Shown piece by piece: positions 1 to 11,322 of a stretch of DNA of 64,000 nucleotides; position 1 is the stretch's first letter, and each line of letters opens with the position of its first letter. Made by a program: the position numbers and the translations under genes. The stretch covers positions 2,666,001 through 2,730,000 of the forward strand of contig CM035307.1 of assembly GCA_002900995.3 (NCBI GenBank), written 5' to 3'. Under the pieces are notes generated by a model. It was not told the origin of the DNA. It searched no databases and saw nothing but the letters and a program-made list of their open reading frames with translations. Source of the DNA: Ganoderma boninense. Lineage: Eukaryota; Basidiomycota; Agaricomycetes; Polyporales; Polyporaceae.

Positions 1-101
1 TATCAGAAGAACTTGTGGAGATACCCGGCGACCCTTGGAAGGAAAGGTATCACAAATGGGAGTGCAATCCATGCAAACAGCCCAAAGGTCGCCCCGTACC
101 G

Positions 102-3100
102 TCATTGCGGTTCCGGCGGCGGCTGATTGTTATCGTCGTCGGCTGTCGCAAGAGCGTCATTCTCACCAGGCGTATCGCCGGGAGGGGGAGATGTCGCGGA
201 AGCAGCGGCAATTTGCGACGAGAAGTCCGGCGTGTTTTCAGTGGGATCCTGATTGATTGGTGCAGCCGGGGGAGTGGGATTGGACGACGAAAGCGTTGTA
301 CCTTCGGGTGGAACTGGGCGTGTAGCAACTACAATTAGCGAAGCCCTTGTCCACGAGCACTCTGGCAACGTACGTGAACTCTGCACATGGTCCGATGACA
401 TTTCTGGGATCGAGTCACACCCTCGGATGGCAATGGGAGCTGGAGACGAAAATCGGAACTCAGACGGTGCATCTCAAGCAGACTCCGCAGCATACGTACT
501 TGTAGCACCTGCACTCACGACGGCCTTGACCATCGTCTCCGGGGTTGAATCGGGGGACCCATCAAATGGCGAAGCTATTGCGGGAGCCTTGTCCACCTTG
601 GATAACGTAGCGGCAGCCGCTTTCGCGGCGTCCAAAGACACGGGCTTCCGCGACGTCGACGAGGACCGACTCCGCGGCCCCATCGGAGTCGACCGCCCTT
701 CGGGGACGTGAAGCTTGTTTGCCACGTCTCGGGCCTGGGCCACCTGTCCCGTTGTAATGCTCCTGACGACTTCCGGGCGGATATCCGCCCACATCTGCAG
801 AGCCTTGATGGACCCCCATTCGATGATCTTGTTATTCAGCCAATGAAGAGAGACAGGCTTCGTTAAGAAGTCATTGCAGCCCGCCGCCAGCGCGGCGACA
901 CGATCGCTTTGCAACGACGATGCCGTGAGCGCGACGATGATCACCGAAGAACGGTACGACGGCGTGGACGCGGACCGAGAGTCTGAGGTCGAGGCTTCAG
1001 ACGGCGTCTGCTGACCTTCAGACTGGGGAGTCGACGGGAACCCTCCCACGCCGTTCGATTTCTCAATTCTCCGAATCTCCTTGGTGGCTTGAATGCCGTC
1101 CATGACCGGCATCTGGATATCCATCTTTTACAATAAAGTCAGAAAATGAACGCCCCCAAACAAGCAGCAAGTGTACCAAGATTAGATGGAAACCACCCGA
1201 GTTCCACTTCTGAACAGCTTCCTCCCCATTCTTCGCGACGTCGTACTTGATCTTTTTCTTCTTCATAAAGGTCGACAAGATCGTTTGGTTGATAGGGTTA
1301 TCTGGAACACAGCGTTAAACGTCATCTGACATCAGGGAAAGCCAGGTGAAAACTCTACCATCCACAATGAGAACGCTGATCGGCGGCACGATATTGGGTT
1401 CCCCACTTCGAGTCCCCTTCTTCGGAATCGCAGCTGGAGCGGAATTCGAACTCTCCGCTGTCGGACGCTTAGCTGGCCGTCGACTTGCAATAGGCCCCGT
1501 TGGCGTCCGCGATGTCTGCGGCGATAATGGAGGGCTATATCGAGATTCTTGACTGGTCCGTCGGGGTAGCTTCGGCGCTGCCGGAGGCGGAGCGGGGTCA
1601 GAAGGTGAGGCAGCGATACTCTCCGGTCCTGGTGGGACTGCTTCCGAGATTGGAGACTGGCGGGATTTGCCCTTCGACAAGGTGGGTGGAGGTGCGACGT
1701 CGTATCCTAACTCCGCGGACGGCGGCTTGTCCTGGGGGTAGGGCGGTCGAGAGCTGCGACGTTGACCATCCGGATGAGTTGTAGAAAGTCCCTTCTTGCC
1801 GTCTTCGCCATCTGAAGCGCGTCGGAATGAGTGCCCACGCGAGCGCCCAAAGGAGTGCTCTCCTAAACTAGCGTGAATAGGTTTAAATTCCGGAAAACGA
1901 GTATTCTTACCCTTTGGTTTGGGATGGAAGAAGATACCGGCGGGCTGCCCATCGGGACTCTGAATGACTAGGCCCGAGGAAGGTGACGATCCGAGCTTCG
2001 TCGCGGTGGCCGCATCGGAGAAGTATTCCATATTGTCCGAGATGCTCAGAGGAGACGATGGAGCAAGACTAACAGGGTCCATGCCGTCTTTGGGAGACTT
2101 CGTTAACCGATCGGAGTTGGTTCTCCAGCTGGCAGGAGACCGTCCTCCAGGAGACCGCTGCGCAGTGCCCACGGACCAGACGGGCGCCATTGGATGGAAA
2201 CCAGGACTGACGGGAGATGTCGCGATAGGGGAGAAAAAAGGGTCTACGATAGGCTTCGTCACCGCCGTGTGTAGAGCAGTTAGAATACGACGTGGACCAG
2301 CGGGTTTCGGAACGACAATCACTTCAGGTAATTGCGTCCACGTGTTGCCAGGGGTCATCATGGACTGAATAGCATCCTTCACCAGTTTGAAGTGGGCTAG
2401 AGACGTGAAGTGGACGATGACCACTGGCGGCGCCACTTGCGGAAGCTGGGTAGTGGCAGCTGTGAAGCCCATAACACGCGCTACCTGAGGTGAAGAACGT
2501 GGCCGATGGTTGCTAGCAAGGGATGGACGTTTGCGTGCATGGAGATGGAGGGGATACGCTTGTTCAGAGCGAATCTTCTGCAACCTGGTCCGTAGGGCGG
2601 CCACATCGTCGTCAATGAGGACGACCGGCTCAGCAGCAGCTTGCGTTCCGAGAGTCGGAGAGACCGAGGCAGACGTCGTCTCGGGGAGGGCCTGTGTGGC
2701 GGTCGCTTCTTGCGATGTTGCAAGGTTACCCTCCGTATTGTCGTGGGTCTCCTGAGATGCGTCTGCCCCTGGCTCAGTTGACACATGACTGACGTCGAGA
2801 CCCCAGGAGGTAAGATAACTCGTCAGGTGCTGAGCAAAGGAGCCCTTCGAGTGAGCGAAAAGCGTAACCTTCCTTCCCCTCAGAGATTCCGCGAATTGTG
2901 TCAGTTGTTCGAGCGTCGGTTCGTGAGCTATTCGTACATCAGCAGGGTAGCCCATGTACACTGCATCTTCGAGCGACAGCTCAACAGAGGGATCAACGAC
3001 TGAAGGAGCACCACTGTCGAGAGTGATAGTCAGAGCGTACGAACGTCCAACAAACATGCCCTTCGGTGGGACATCGGGTTCCAACTGCGCGTCGATGTGA

Positions 3101-4369
3101 AGGAGCAGGCGGCGAAGAATAAGGGTCTGGAAAGAGGGCCCATTTCGAGTTGGAAGGGGAGAGGATTGGATGGGTTCTCCTGTGACTTTCCCAGCGCCGG
3201 TTGCTGTTGCCGTTGACAGTTCCGAAATTGCGAACCTATGCGCGATACGGAAGGAGCAGCGGAGGGGTCCGTCCGAGCCTAAATGAGGTGATCCAGACCC
3301 TTGCGCCTCTCCCGGGGATGCAGAATGGAACGCCCACTGACAGACTCAATGAAGAGCCCGATTTCTATGCTGTCCCCTCGCCTCGCCACACTGATGACTT
3401 GACGGAGAATCTAGACCCGACGCTCAGGCGTTGTGCGAATAGATTCAGAGCGGGAATGGAACTCACATGAGAGAGAGTATAGGACAAGCCACTCTCGTCA
3501 CCCTTCACCGCAACGTGTCGCATGGCGAGATCATCGTGGAACAGGACTAGGTCCACTCCTGCCTGCGCGGCTACACCGCTAAGAGCATCCCCCACGCTCT
3601 GCAGCATCTCCCCGACGTCGAAGTCGATATATGTGTTCGTACCTGACGCGGGTTTAGAACGCCCTGGACCGGAATTCGAGGATAGCGGTGCCTCGGCGCC
3701 GAAGGTAGACATGTTTGCCGACATATAATTCAGGTTCTTCATGGACGTGAACATGGCAGAGACAGAAGGGGTGGGAATGGACAGGGAACATGCGGAGAAC
3801 TGCTCCTTGGCGGGGTCCAGGACTTGCGGAGGAGATAGCTGCAAGAGAGTTTGGATGACCATTTGCACAGAGTCCGCTAGCTCCAGGGAGAGCTCCTGCA
3901 GATGAACGGGCTCCTCGGAAGGTCCAGCCATAGGAGAAGCGTCCAAGGACGAAGCAACCCGCCGGGGGTTCTGAAACGGCCCAAGCTGGGAGGGGAGGGG
4001 CATAGAGAACGCTCTCGATATTCGGGGGGCGGTGCTGCGCTCTCCTGCCTGGTCCAAGGGGTCGCGGTCGGTGTGCATGCGGTTTGTGGGGGTGACAAAC
4101 TCGGAATCGTCGCTCTCGTCGGTGCGCGAAGGACGCTTTGTTGGCGCGCTGAGCTCCTCCTCTGAGATGTCTGTCTCACCTTCGGACGAACTGAGGGAGA
4201 CGCCGACTGAGTGCTCTGTGGGAGTGGGGAGGGGCGGAGTGGGTTCCGCGGCCCACTCGATGCCAAACTTGCCGGCAGGAGGGAGCTCCACGACGACGGC
4301 CTCCTCGTCTCCCGCTGGCCCTGCGACGATTGCCGGGACGCGAACTGGAGGCAACCTCGCTTCAGACAT
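102..4369 (-). CDS. SSK1: Ssk1-type response regulator of the HOG osmostress pathway
   Basis: This is the cytosolic response regulator that ends the Sln1-Ypd1 phosphorelay and activates the Ssk2/22 MAPKKK when unphosphorylated. The exons read on the minus strand are 4369-3467, 3410-1359, 1301-1177, 1124-500 and 439-102. The C-terminal receiver domain is complete: the acidic pair in VLIVDDNPINQ, the phospho-acceptor Asp in LILMDIQMPVMDG, a VALTASS switch and the FLTKPVS lysine. The N-terminal half has the Ssk1-specific block (GDSIEIGLFIESVSG, then IAHRFAISEL) and long Ser/Pro-rich linkers. The last exon adds a 110-residue acidic, Pro-rich tail joined by a 60-nt intron. I chose the ATG at 4369; an in-frame ATG at 4489 would add 40 residues. 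One base appears to be missing near 3305-3335, where the frame changes with no intron possible. The family call is firm; the N-terminal exon details are less certain. Confidence 0.9.
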
Positions 4370-5055
4370 CGCGGACGGCGAAGGGAGGGCGGGACCCGAC
4401 CAGCAAGCACCTGAGAAGGAGGAGGGAGGCGGCCGTCGGCTGTCGGGACGAAGAGGGGGAGGAGGGGGGAGGAGATGGCGAGCGGCCACAAAATATCGAG
4501 GGAGGAGTGGAGGAGAGGTGACCTGGGCCGTGACCGTGCCCGGGTGTGCGTGACAGGCGGCCCAAAGGAGACAGTCGCTTGCCTCTTGCCTCTCGCTCGT
4601 CCCGGCGTGCGGCGTGCGGTCGCGGCTCGCGGCCTCCCTCGCGCCGCCAGCTCATCCCGTCCGTCCCAGGAACACGACACACAGCGTGCGGGCCATTCGC
4701 CGAGGTCTGATTCATTGAGGGGCACGAGCCCGCATAGGCCCGAGCTCGCTCGCATATAAAACTCTTCCCCGAGAACTCTACTCGAACCCTATTGCCCCTG
4801 CAGATCCCCACCGTGCGCCTCTTACCCACGCGTACAACTCGCACAGAAGCCAGGCAACTTCGGAGATTACACCGGGCCCAGGCGGCCAGCGGAGGTGCAC
4901 ATGCGAACATTCAACCGACCACGAGGGGTGCGTGTCCATCGCTATTGTAAGGTTCGGAAGACACGACCAGCTCCAGACCTCGGGTCAAAATGCTAAACCG
5001 ACATCGAAACCGTCGCCTCAAACCGCAAATATACACGATGAGATTACTACAAGAA
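4370..5055. other. SSK1 upstream / ARS2 downstream spacer
   Basis: This 686-bp spacer is the SSK1 5' region followed by the ARS2 3' flank. It is GC-rich near SSK1. A TATAAA-like stretch near 4751 points rightwards, towards no gene start. I see no other gene. Confidence 0.5.
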
Positions 5056-8000
5056 CTAGTACTGCAGCTCCACATCTCCCTCAGCAACGCGATCCACGTC
5101 AACATAGCTAACCTTCTTGCCCGCCTGCGCCCTCGGATCCTCTTTCGCATCCGGCGGAGGCGGAGGAGATGGGCCGCCCGCGCCACCACGTCCGCGCCGC
5201 CCACCTGGACCTGGTTCCAGACTCACAGCAGGCTTCGCAGGCAGTCCCGCGGATGCTGGCACCGGAAGCGTCTCGAGCGGCTGGTCAAGGGCGATACCGC
5301 TGATACGATCACTAAGTCGCCGAGGTACCACTCCTTCATCCCGGCGAGGAGGCGGAGGGGGGTATGCGGCGGCGCCATACGGATATGCGTAAGGATCCCA
5401 ATAGTTAGGACCAGGAGGGTATGGTGGGTAGCCACCAACTGCATAGGGGTTGTACGGGGGTGGGCGTGCATCATAAGCTGCTGGCGGGGGGTACGCGGCG
5501 GATGCCTGAAGTCCATAAGCCTGGGGAGGTGGCGGTTGACTTGAGCCCATTGTCTGAGGCGGATGCGTAAACGGTTGAATGCGGTGAGGGTCCAACGCAA
5601 AGTTGTTGAAGTAGGGAATCTGCGGAATGATGTGATGACTTATTGCTAGCATCGAGGTAGGGGAAACTTAGAGGTCCATACCTCGTCAAGACCCTTTACG
5701 AGGTCCGGGTGCTTGTTAGCAATGTGTTTCTCGACAAAAGACGTCGCCTTGAACAACTTCTGGCAAGTCTTGCAACGGAACTTGCCCTCATCCTCTTGTT
5801 TGATGTAAGGCTCACACGCTCGTGACAGCTCCCTAATATTGTCGTAGTTAATAGCGGCCACGTAGAGACGATCCAGGATCGACACGCACTCTTCGTAGCT
5901 CTTGCCACCGTAATCCCGAGGATCAACGCCACTACGATCAATAAGCAACGCGACTTTCGAGTCGAGCCACTCAAGCCAACGCTCATCTACCGACAGTCAG
6001 GATGTCACTTCGATGAGATAAAAGAAAAACTTACCGTTACGCTTCCAGTCTCGATTCTCCTTCTCCTTAGCGGTCAACGCATCCCTCTCCTTCGCAGCTT
6101 CCACACCCTCCTCAACCTTAGGCTCTTTGTCAGCCTTCGACGCTTCTGCAGCCTGCACCTCTTGAAGCAACATCTTCGACATGGGCTTTCTCAAGTGCTT
6201 AACACACTTCCGCTGCAATTCCTCTACATGGTCTGTGATAACTGCGCAGTAGTAGCACGTGTTGAAAGCAGCCCGCAGGTACGCGAGGTACAGATCCAAA
6301 GCTATCACCGTCTACAAGTAATGAGGGGCCAGGGTCAGCGCACACGAGCAGGGATCGAACCAGCAGAGATCATACCCTCTTCGCTTCCAAAGCCTTCTCG
6401 TCGCTGGTGTCCACAGCACCCTGTTCTTGAAGGTCAGCCATGACCTTCTCGATGTGTCTCTCGACCGCTTCGCTCCCCATTTCCCGAGGTTCCGGGTCAT
6501 CATCCGCGTCAACGGCATCCCCCATGGTGGCGTCCTCGTTCGGCACCTCGGTTTCGCCGCTAGCGTCTACGGAGACGTCCCCGTTCTGCTTCAAGTCGAT
6601 CCTCGCTTTACGGAGCGCCATGTACTCCTCCTCCAAGATGGAAGCAAGCCGCTTGGCATTCTCAAGGTCTTTCACGAGGCGGTCCGGCTTACTCGCGACA
6701 TCGGGAGTATGGCGAGTGCGGGTGACGAAAGGCTTCGTGATGTGAGCGACATGCAGCTTAAACCCCTCGATCTGCCGAAGCCTGAATGAATATCCAATAT
6801 GCATGGCTACGGACCTCTACTTACCTTCTTCTCTGACAGCTCCGTCATGACAGTCGGCATGTCGGCCTCCTCTGTGAACTTCATCCAGCCAGCACGGTAG
6901 TAGTTACGCTTTTGCAGCGGGTCGCCGAGAGCGAGGTAGACAAACCCGGGAATCTTGCTGACAAACTATCATGCTCCATGTCAGCGAAAGGATAGGTCGG
7001 ACGATTGACGAGAAGCACTTACTTCCTCCAACTTCGCACGGCCGATGTCTGGTGGAATAGTGCGGATCATCACCTGGTTGCCCTCAGGGGGTACAGCAAC
7101 CTCCTCGCCGCGGTTGGCGCCACCCTTGTTCTTATTGCCACCAGAACGTGTGACATCGTCCCCTCCAGCGTCCTCCTCGGGCTCAACATTGAACTGCATG
7201 TCATCGTCGCCCGAGGGCTTGATGTCATCAACACTGGCGTCCGCGCCTGCACCGTTCGTCGTGGAGGGGTCGCCATTGGCATTCTCCCTGGTACTCTCTG
7301 GTACAGGCTCGCTCAAGTCAGGGTCAAATGTCCCCGACTCGAGGTCGACGATGAACGTATCCATCCTCCCCTTCCACCCAAGCTTCCTGACACGCGTGCG
7401 CATCGCCTGAAACTCGGGGGCCGGATCATATTTCTCCGCAAACCAGGGCGACTTCCTGTGGTGATCGAACATGCGTTGGAGCTGAGAACCGTTCAAACAA
7501 GCGTCAGGACTCATGGATGAACCACACCCAAACAATGCGGGAGGCGCACCTGCTGAGCTGCGAACTCCTTTTTGTACTTCTCCCAGCGTGAGCGGATGCC
7601 ATTGCGAGGCTTGCTGCCGTCACCAGCTTCCTGCTCCGCAGCCTTGTCGGCGTTGTCCTCCTCCATCGCCTGCTGCGGGTAGTAGTAGCGGAACCATTCC
7701 GCATACTGCTTCAACGTCGCAGGATAGTCGAACGTATGCGGGTCCGGAGGGCCTCGACGCCCGGATTGGTATGGGGGTGGGGGGTAAGAACCGCGTTCAT
7801 AGCCGTATCCGCCTCGCGAATGTGCATCTAGGATCTACGTCAGGGTACGCCTCTCTGAAAAGAAAAGAAAACGACGTACCGTAGTCGTCATTATACCGGG
7901 GTCTCGGTTCATACCGCGACCGCTCCCAAGGCGATAATGAACGTCGGCGCTTGCGCCCCGCTAGGTCAAGGCCACGACACCTCAACGGTCGTCCAGCATG

Positions 8001-8273
8001 GTCGCTCAAGGAATACTCACCTTCGTCACCAGGGGCGGGGCTGCGACTCCTTCCACGCCTAGAATAGTCGTAGGCCTGTCTCTCTCGCTCGTAACTCGCC
8101 CATGCCCTATCCCTATCGTATGCCTCCCAATCTGTGCGGTATGGATCCTGGGGGTACTGGTCCGGGTACGGAGGACGCGGAGGATAGGCGTCGCCGCGAA
8201 AAGGAGAACGAGAACGCGAACGACCACGAGCGGGAGGAGGGTGAGGAGGATAAGCAGAGTTCCAAGACGACAT
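5056..8273 (-). CDS. ARS2: Ars2/SERRATE RNA-maturation factor
   Basis: This is a nuclear zinc-finger protein that links the cap-binding complex to RNA processing and decay. From the N-terminus it shows: an Arg/Ser/Tyr/Pro-rich region (start MSSWNSAYPPHPPP, ATG at 8273); the SERRATE/Ars2 N-terminal core with LKQYAEWFRYYYPQ and WEKYKKEFAAQQ; a middle domain (MFDHHRKSPWFAEKYDP, then KLGWKGRMDTFIVDLESG); the CYYCAVITDHVEELQRKC segment; the C2H2 finger FRCKTCQKLFKATSFVEKH; and a Pro/Tyr/Gly-rich tail ending at 5056. At least six short introns separate these blocks, for example one of about 60 nt that removes 7880-7820. The order and spacing match the family, so the identification is strong; individual exon edges were not all verified. 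The gene lies head-to-tail with ESF2 and SSK1. Confidence 0.9.
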
Positions 8274-8638
8274 GTTTAGAGGATGAGAACTGAAGAGGGA
8301 GAGAAAAGAGAAACAGTTAAGCAAAGACTGGTCATGAATGCGTGTAAGAGAGAGGAGTCCAGCATGGTGGAAGCACAGACCTCTTGAGATCGCGACACAA
8401 CGGCGAGCACTGTGTTCTCGCTGCTCGCTGAGGCCCTGCTCAGTGTGTTCGCGCTGTCTAACACACCGGCGTCACTGCCCCACGGCCTATGGCCCCGTTT
8501 CGAGCTCCGACTCAAACCCTTGTCCTCGGTCGCGGCTCGTCGTCACGTTCGGCCGCTGTACATAGCTGCTCTCCCGGCGCGAAAGACAAGGACCAAGCCA
8601 TCTGAATCTATGCTCATGTACAGCGCTGCTAGAATATG

Positions 8639-9685
8639 CTACCCAACACGCTGTCCAGCTGCGCCTCGGCGTTTGGCATGGCCACCCCGACCGGGCTTTC
8701 TACGCTTCTCCTTCGCTGGTGCCTTGGGCCCACTGTCCTTCTTCAAAACCTTCTGCGGTCTTGTATCCGCACTATCACCCTCCTTCTCGTCATCGTCCTT
8801 GGCCGCTGTCTTCCTTTTCGAACGTTTATCCAACACGCGTGCCAGCTCGACGTTCTTGAGGTACTCCCTCTGCTCCTTCCTCGACTGCGAGAGCTCAACC
8901 CGGAGCTGCGCAGCATGAACAGCAGCCTCGTGTGCTGCATCGACGCGTTTATGTGAGCCGGGGGGCAGGGATTATCAGAGCACCACGCTGCACTCACCGA
9001 TCTGCTCCGTCAACATGTTCCATTTGAACTTCGGCAAGTATTTCATTGTCCACACGTCGTCCCTCCATCTCGAACCCTTCTTGCCCCCAATGGGCTGAGC
9101 ATTCAGCATATCTGCAACAGATCGTGCGACGTGTTTGTCCTTGAATTCGACCCAGCCCTCGGTGTAGTGTGCCTTCTTCGTCGCAGTGTACTTGCGGCGC
9201 AGGTACGCACGCTTGGCATCTGTGATTGTCCGAGCGATACAGACCGTCAGGCTTCAAACAGGGCTGTACCAAACAGGATGAAACACACCTTCTTGCTGCA
9301 GATACACCCTCCCAACTTCTCCATATGCACTCATCAAATGCCGCACCTTCGTGGGCCGCATGCCGGGCGGTATTCGCGAGATGTAAAGGACCCCGGCCTT
9401 CTCCTGTGCGGCCTTGAACGCAGCAAGGGCCTCTGGCGTGAGGGGCTTCACCGTCTTCTCCGATGGACCAGCGAACCCATCAGGAAGCATCCCCTCTCCT
9501 AAACCGCTCTCTTCATCATCCCCGTCTTCCTCTTCCAGCCCAGAACCGGTATCCTCGTCGGAGCCAACCAGCGAGCCATGATCGTCGTCCTCATCGTGTG
9601 GGTGTGATCCAGAAGACTCGCCAGCAGATTCTTGCTCAAAATCAGGGTCTTCGAAAGCAGCAAATCGAGGGTCGGTAACAGGCAT
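8639..9685 (-). CDS. ESF2: Esf2/ABT1 pre-rRNA processing factor
   Basis: This nucleolar RRM protein of the small-subunit processome stimulates the helicase Dbp8 during 18S rRNA maturation. The N-terminus is strongly acidic (Asp/Glu runs). It is followed by [31 protein letters not shown], an intron, then [49 protein letters not shown], a further intron and [15 protein letters not shown]. The tail is Lys/Arg-rich, as expected for a nucleolar protein. All three exons join in frame, so the gene looks intact. The start is ATG 9685 and the stop is at 8639-8641. Confidence 0.93.
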
Positions 9686-10155
9686 TTTTTTGGAAGGTGA
9701 AGGGTCTGGAGAAACAACGCCTCAGCAAACGTGGCTGTGCTGGCTACGATCGCGATCCAGCAGACGCCCATTATTTAGAAACTTACTGCGTTCAAGCTGT
9801 AAGCTCAAGACTAGTAAGTGGTCGCGAGGACTCCCACATTGGATGTCGAATTCTTTCTTGTCAAATGAAACAGAAAAAAGTTGCATGCCATGCTGCATCG
9901 AAGACATTGTTATACTGTAACATATCCTCAGCTTCACATTGCATGTTGTGTTTGTACTTGCCCATGAAGTGGAGAAGAAACCCCGTGTATCCCTTCAATG
10001 CATATCGACACCTGCATTCGATCATGCACTGACTATGATTCAAAAAATTCCTACTACGGCAAAAGAACTCATTATGGCGGCGCAGGTACACTGGGGAATT
10101 TGCGGTCAACAGCGAGGATCATGGAAAGAGAGGTCTCCGAGTTGATGCTCCGCCA
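9686..10155. other. Spacer between ESF2 and the coiled-coil gene
   Basis: This 470-bp AT-richer spacer holds the ESF2 5' region and the 3' flank of the next minus-strand gene. No reading frame or RNA gene is supported. Confidence 0.4.
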
Positions 10156-10925
10156 TTAAATATGGGTGGTGACGCCAACACCGCACTGAGCACGGACTTC
10201 AGCCAACCTCATCTCGCGATCCTTCTACGCTTTCTACTCAATATCCGGCATGTGCACACGAAGTTCGGTGTAAGGACTCACCACATTCTCCTCCATCGTG
10301 CGTTGGCAGTCGCCCAAGTCCTCCTGTGCCTGACGCGCGGTACGGTCGGTCTCGGCATGACGCGCCTCCTTCGCCTAGGTCCGAGCCCATCAGCTCCTCA
10401 GTCACGACTTTGCGGGGGAGACATGGGCCCTCGGAGGCCCGAGGAATACGCACCACGAGGGTGTCCTGCGCCTTGCGCTCCTTCTCCTTAGCGTTCGTGA
10501 GCTTGCCAAGTGCCTTGTTGAGCTCCTTCTGTGCCGCAAGCTCGCGCTCCTTGGTCTTGGTCACCAGCTTCTGCGCTCGTTCCGCAGCCTGATATCCCGT
10601 GGAACATCGTGAGCGACTCGGATTATTCCAGCGCGCACAGGCTGGATAGAAAACTCGCCTTGGAGCTCTTGTTGAGTGCTTTCTCCGCCTTCTTAACGTC
10701 GTCCAACGCAGTGTCGAGTTGCTTCTCGTCTGCGGCGGCTGCGCGTGCCATGATCTTCTCGATCTTCTTCACCTCGCGGTCGCTCAGGAAGCCACTCGAC
10801 GCGCTTGACGGAGAGAAGGGAGGGATGCCGAAGATGTGGAATTGTTCATAGCTGGGCAGGTCTGGAGGAGTCGAATGGCCGTGTATGGGTAGACGGAATG
10901 GGATCGTGGCTACTTGCCTGAACAT
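10156..10925 (-). CDS. Small charged coiled-coil protein, function unknown
   Basis: I do not recognise this protein with certainty; it resembles short fungal coiled-coil DNA-binding (Ncp1-like) proteins. After a Pro-rich segment (LPSYEQFHIFGIPPFSPSS) it is almost entirely heptad-like Lys/Glu/Ala helix: DREVKKIEKIMARAAAADEK, KAAERAQKLVTKTKERELAA and AKEARHAETDRTARQAQEDL. It ends with KDREMRLAEVRAQCGVGVTHI and a stop at 10156-10158. Four exons join in one frame. The intron at 10658-10589 appears to use a GC donor (AAG|GCGAGT). The start is uncertain: ATG 10925 keeps the frame, but another exon beginning near 10970 is possible. The total would be about 200 residues. Confidence 0.6.
10589..10658 (-). 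other. Probable GC-AG intron in the coiled-coil gene
   Basis: The flanking coding sequence joins in phase (NKSSK, then AAERAQK) only if the donor is GCGAGT and the acceptor ATATCAG, a 70-nt intron. No GT donor fits nearby. Confidence 0.55.
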
Positions 10926-11322
10926 GCAGGTACCACGCAGGCTTTAACCAGCACATACCGGGGCTGACATAGAAGAGCGAGGAGGCTGCTCGTCTTCCGT
11001 AGCTCCAGACCTCTCGCAATGGTGGTCTAGAACCTGGGCGGTCCAGGTTGCGTTGTGGTGTGATACTTGCACGTTGTTCGCGTCCGAGGACAGTCTACAA
11101 CGTGATGTGAAGGGTATTACTAGAATCAACGACATGCGATCAGGTTGACGCGTCCCAACGGACTCAACATGCTGCAATTACTGCAATTACGCGTGGGGTA
11201 AGCTAGGGGATGTACTGAAGAAAGGAAGCCTACAGAATATCTGAAGTCCAAGTCTACAAACCAACGTTATTTACAACCCAATGATTGGTACGGTGAAACG
11301 GGCGCAAAAGAAACTTGTCCCT

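Noticed and set aside
3337..3466. A 130-nt SSK1 intron ending at CTGTCAG
   Set aside because: It would remove the conserved GDSIEIGLFIESVSG block. A 56-nt intron (3466-3411) keeps it, leaving a one-base break downstream.
6340..6370. A tRNA-like T-loop (GGTTCGATCC on the minus strand)
   Set aside because: No acceptor, D or anticodon stem could be built around it, and it falls inside an ARS2 intron.
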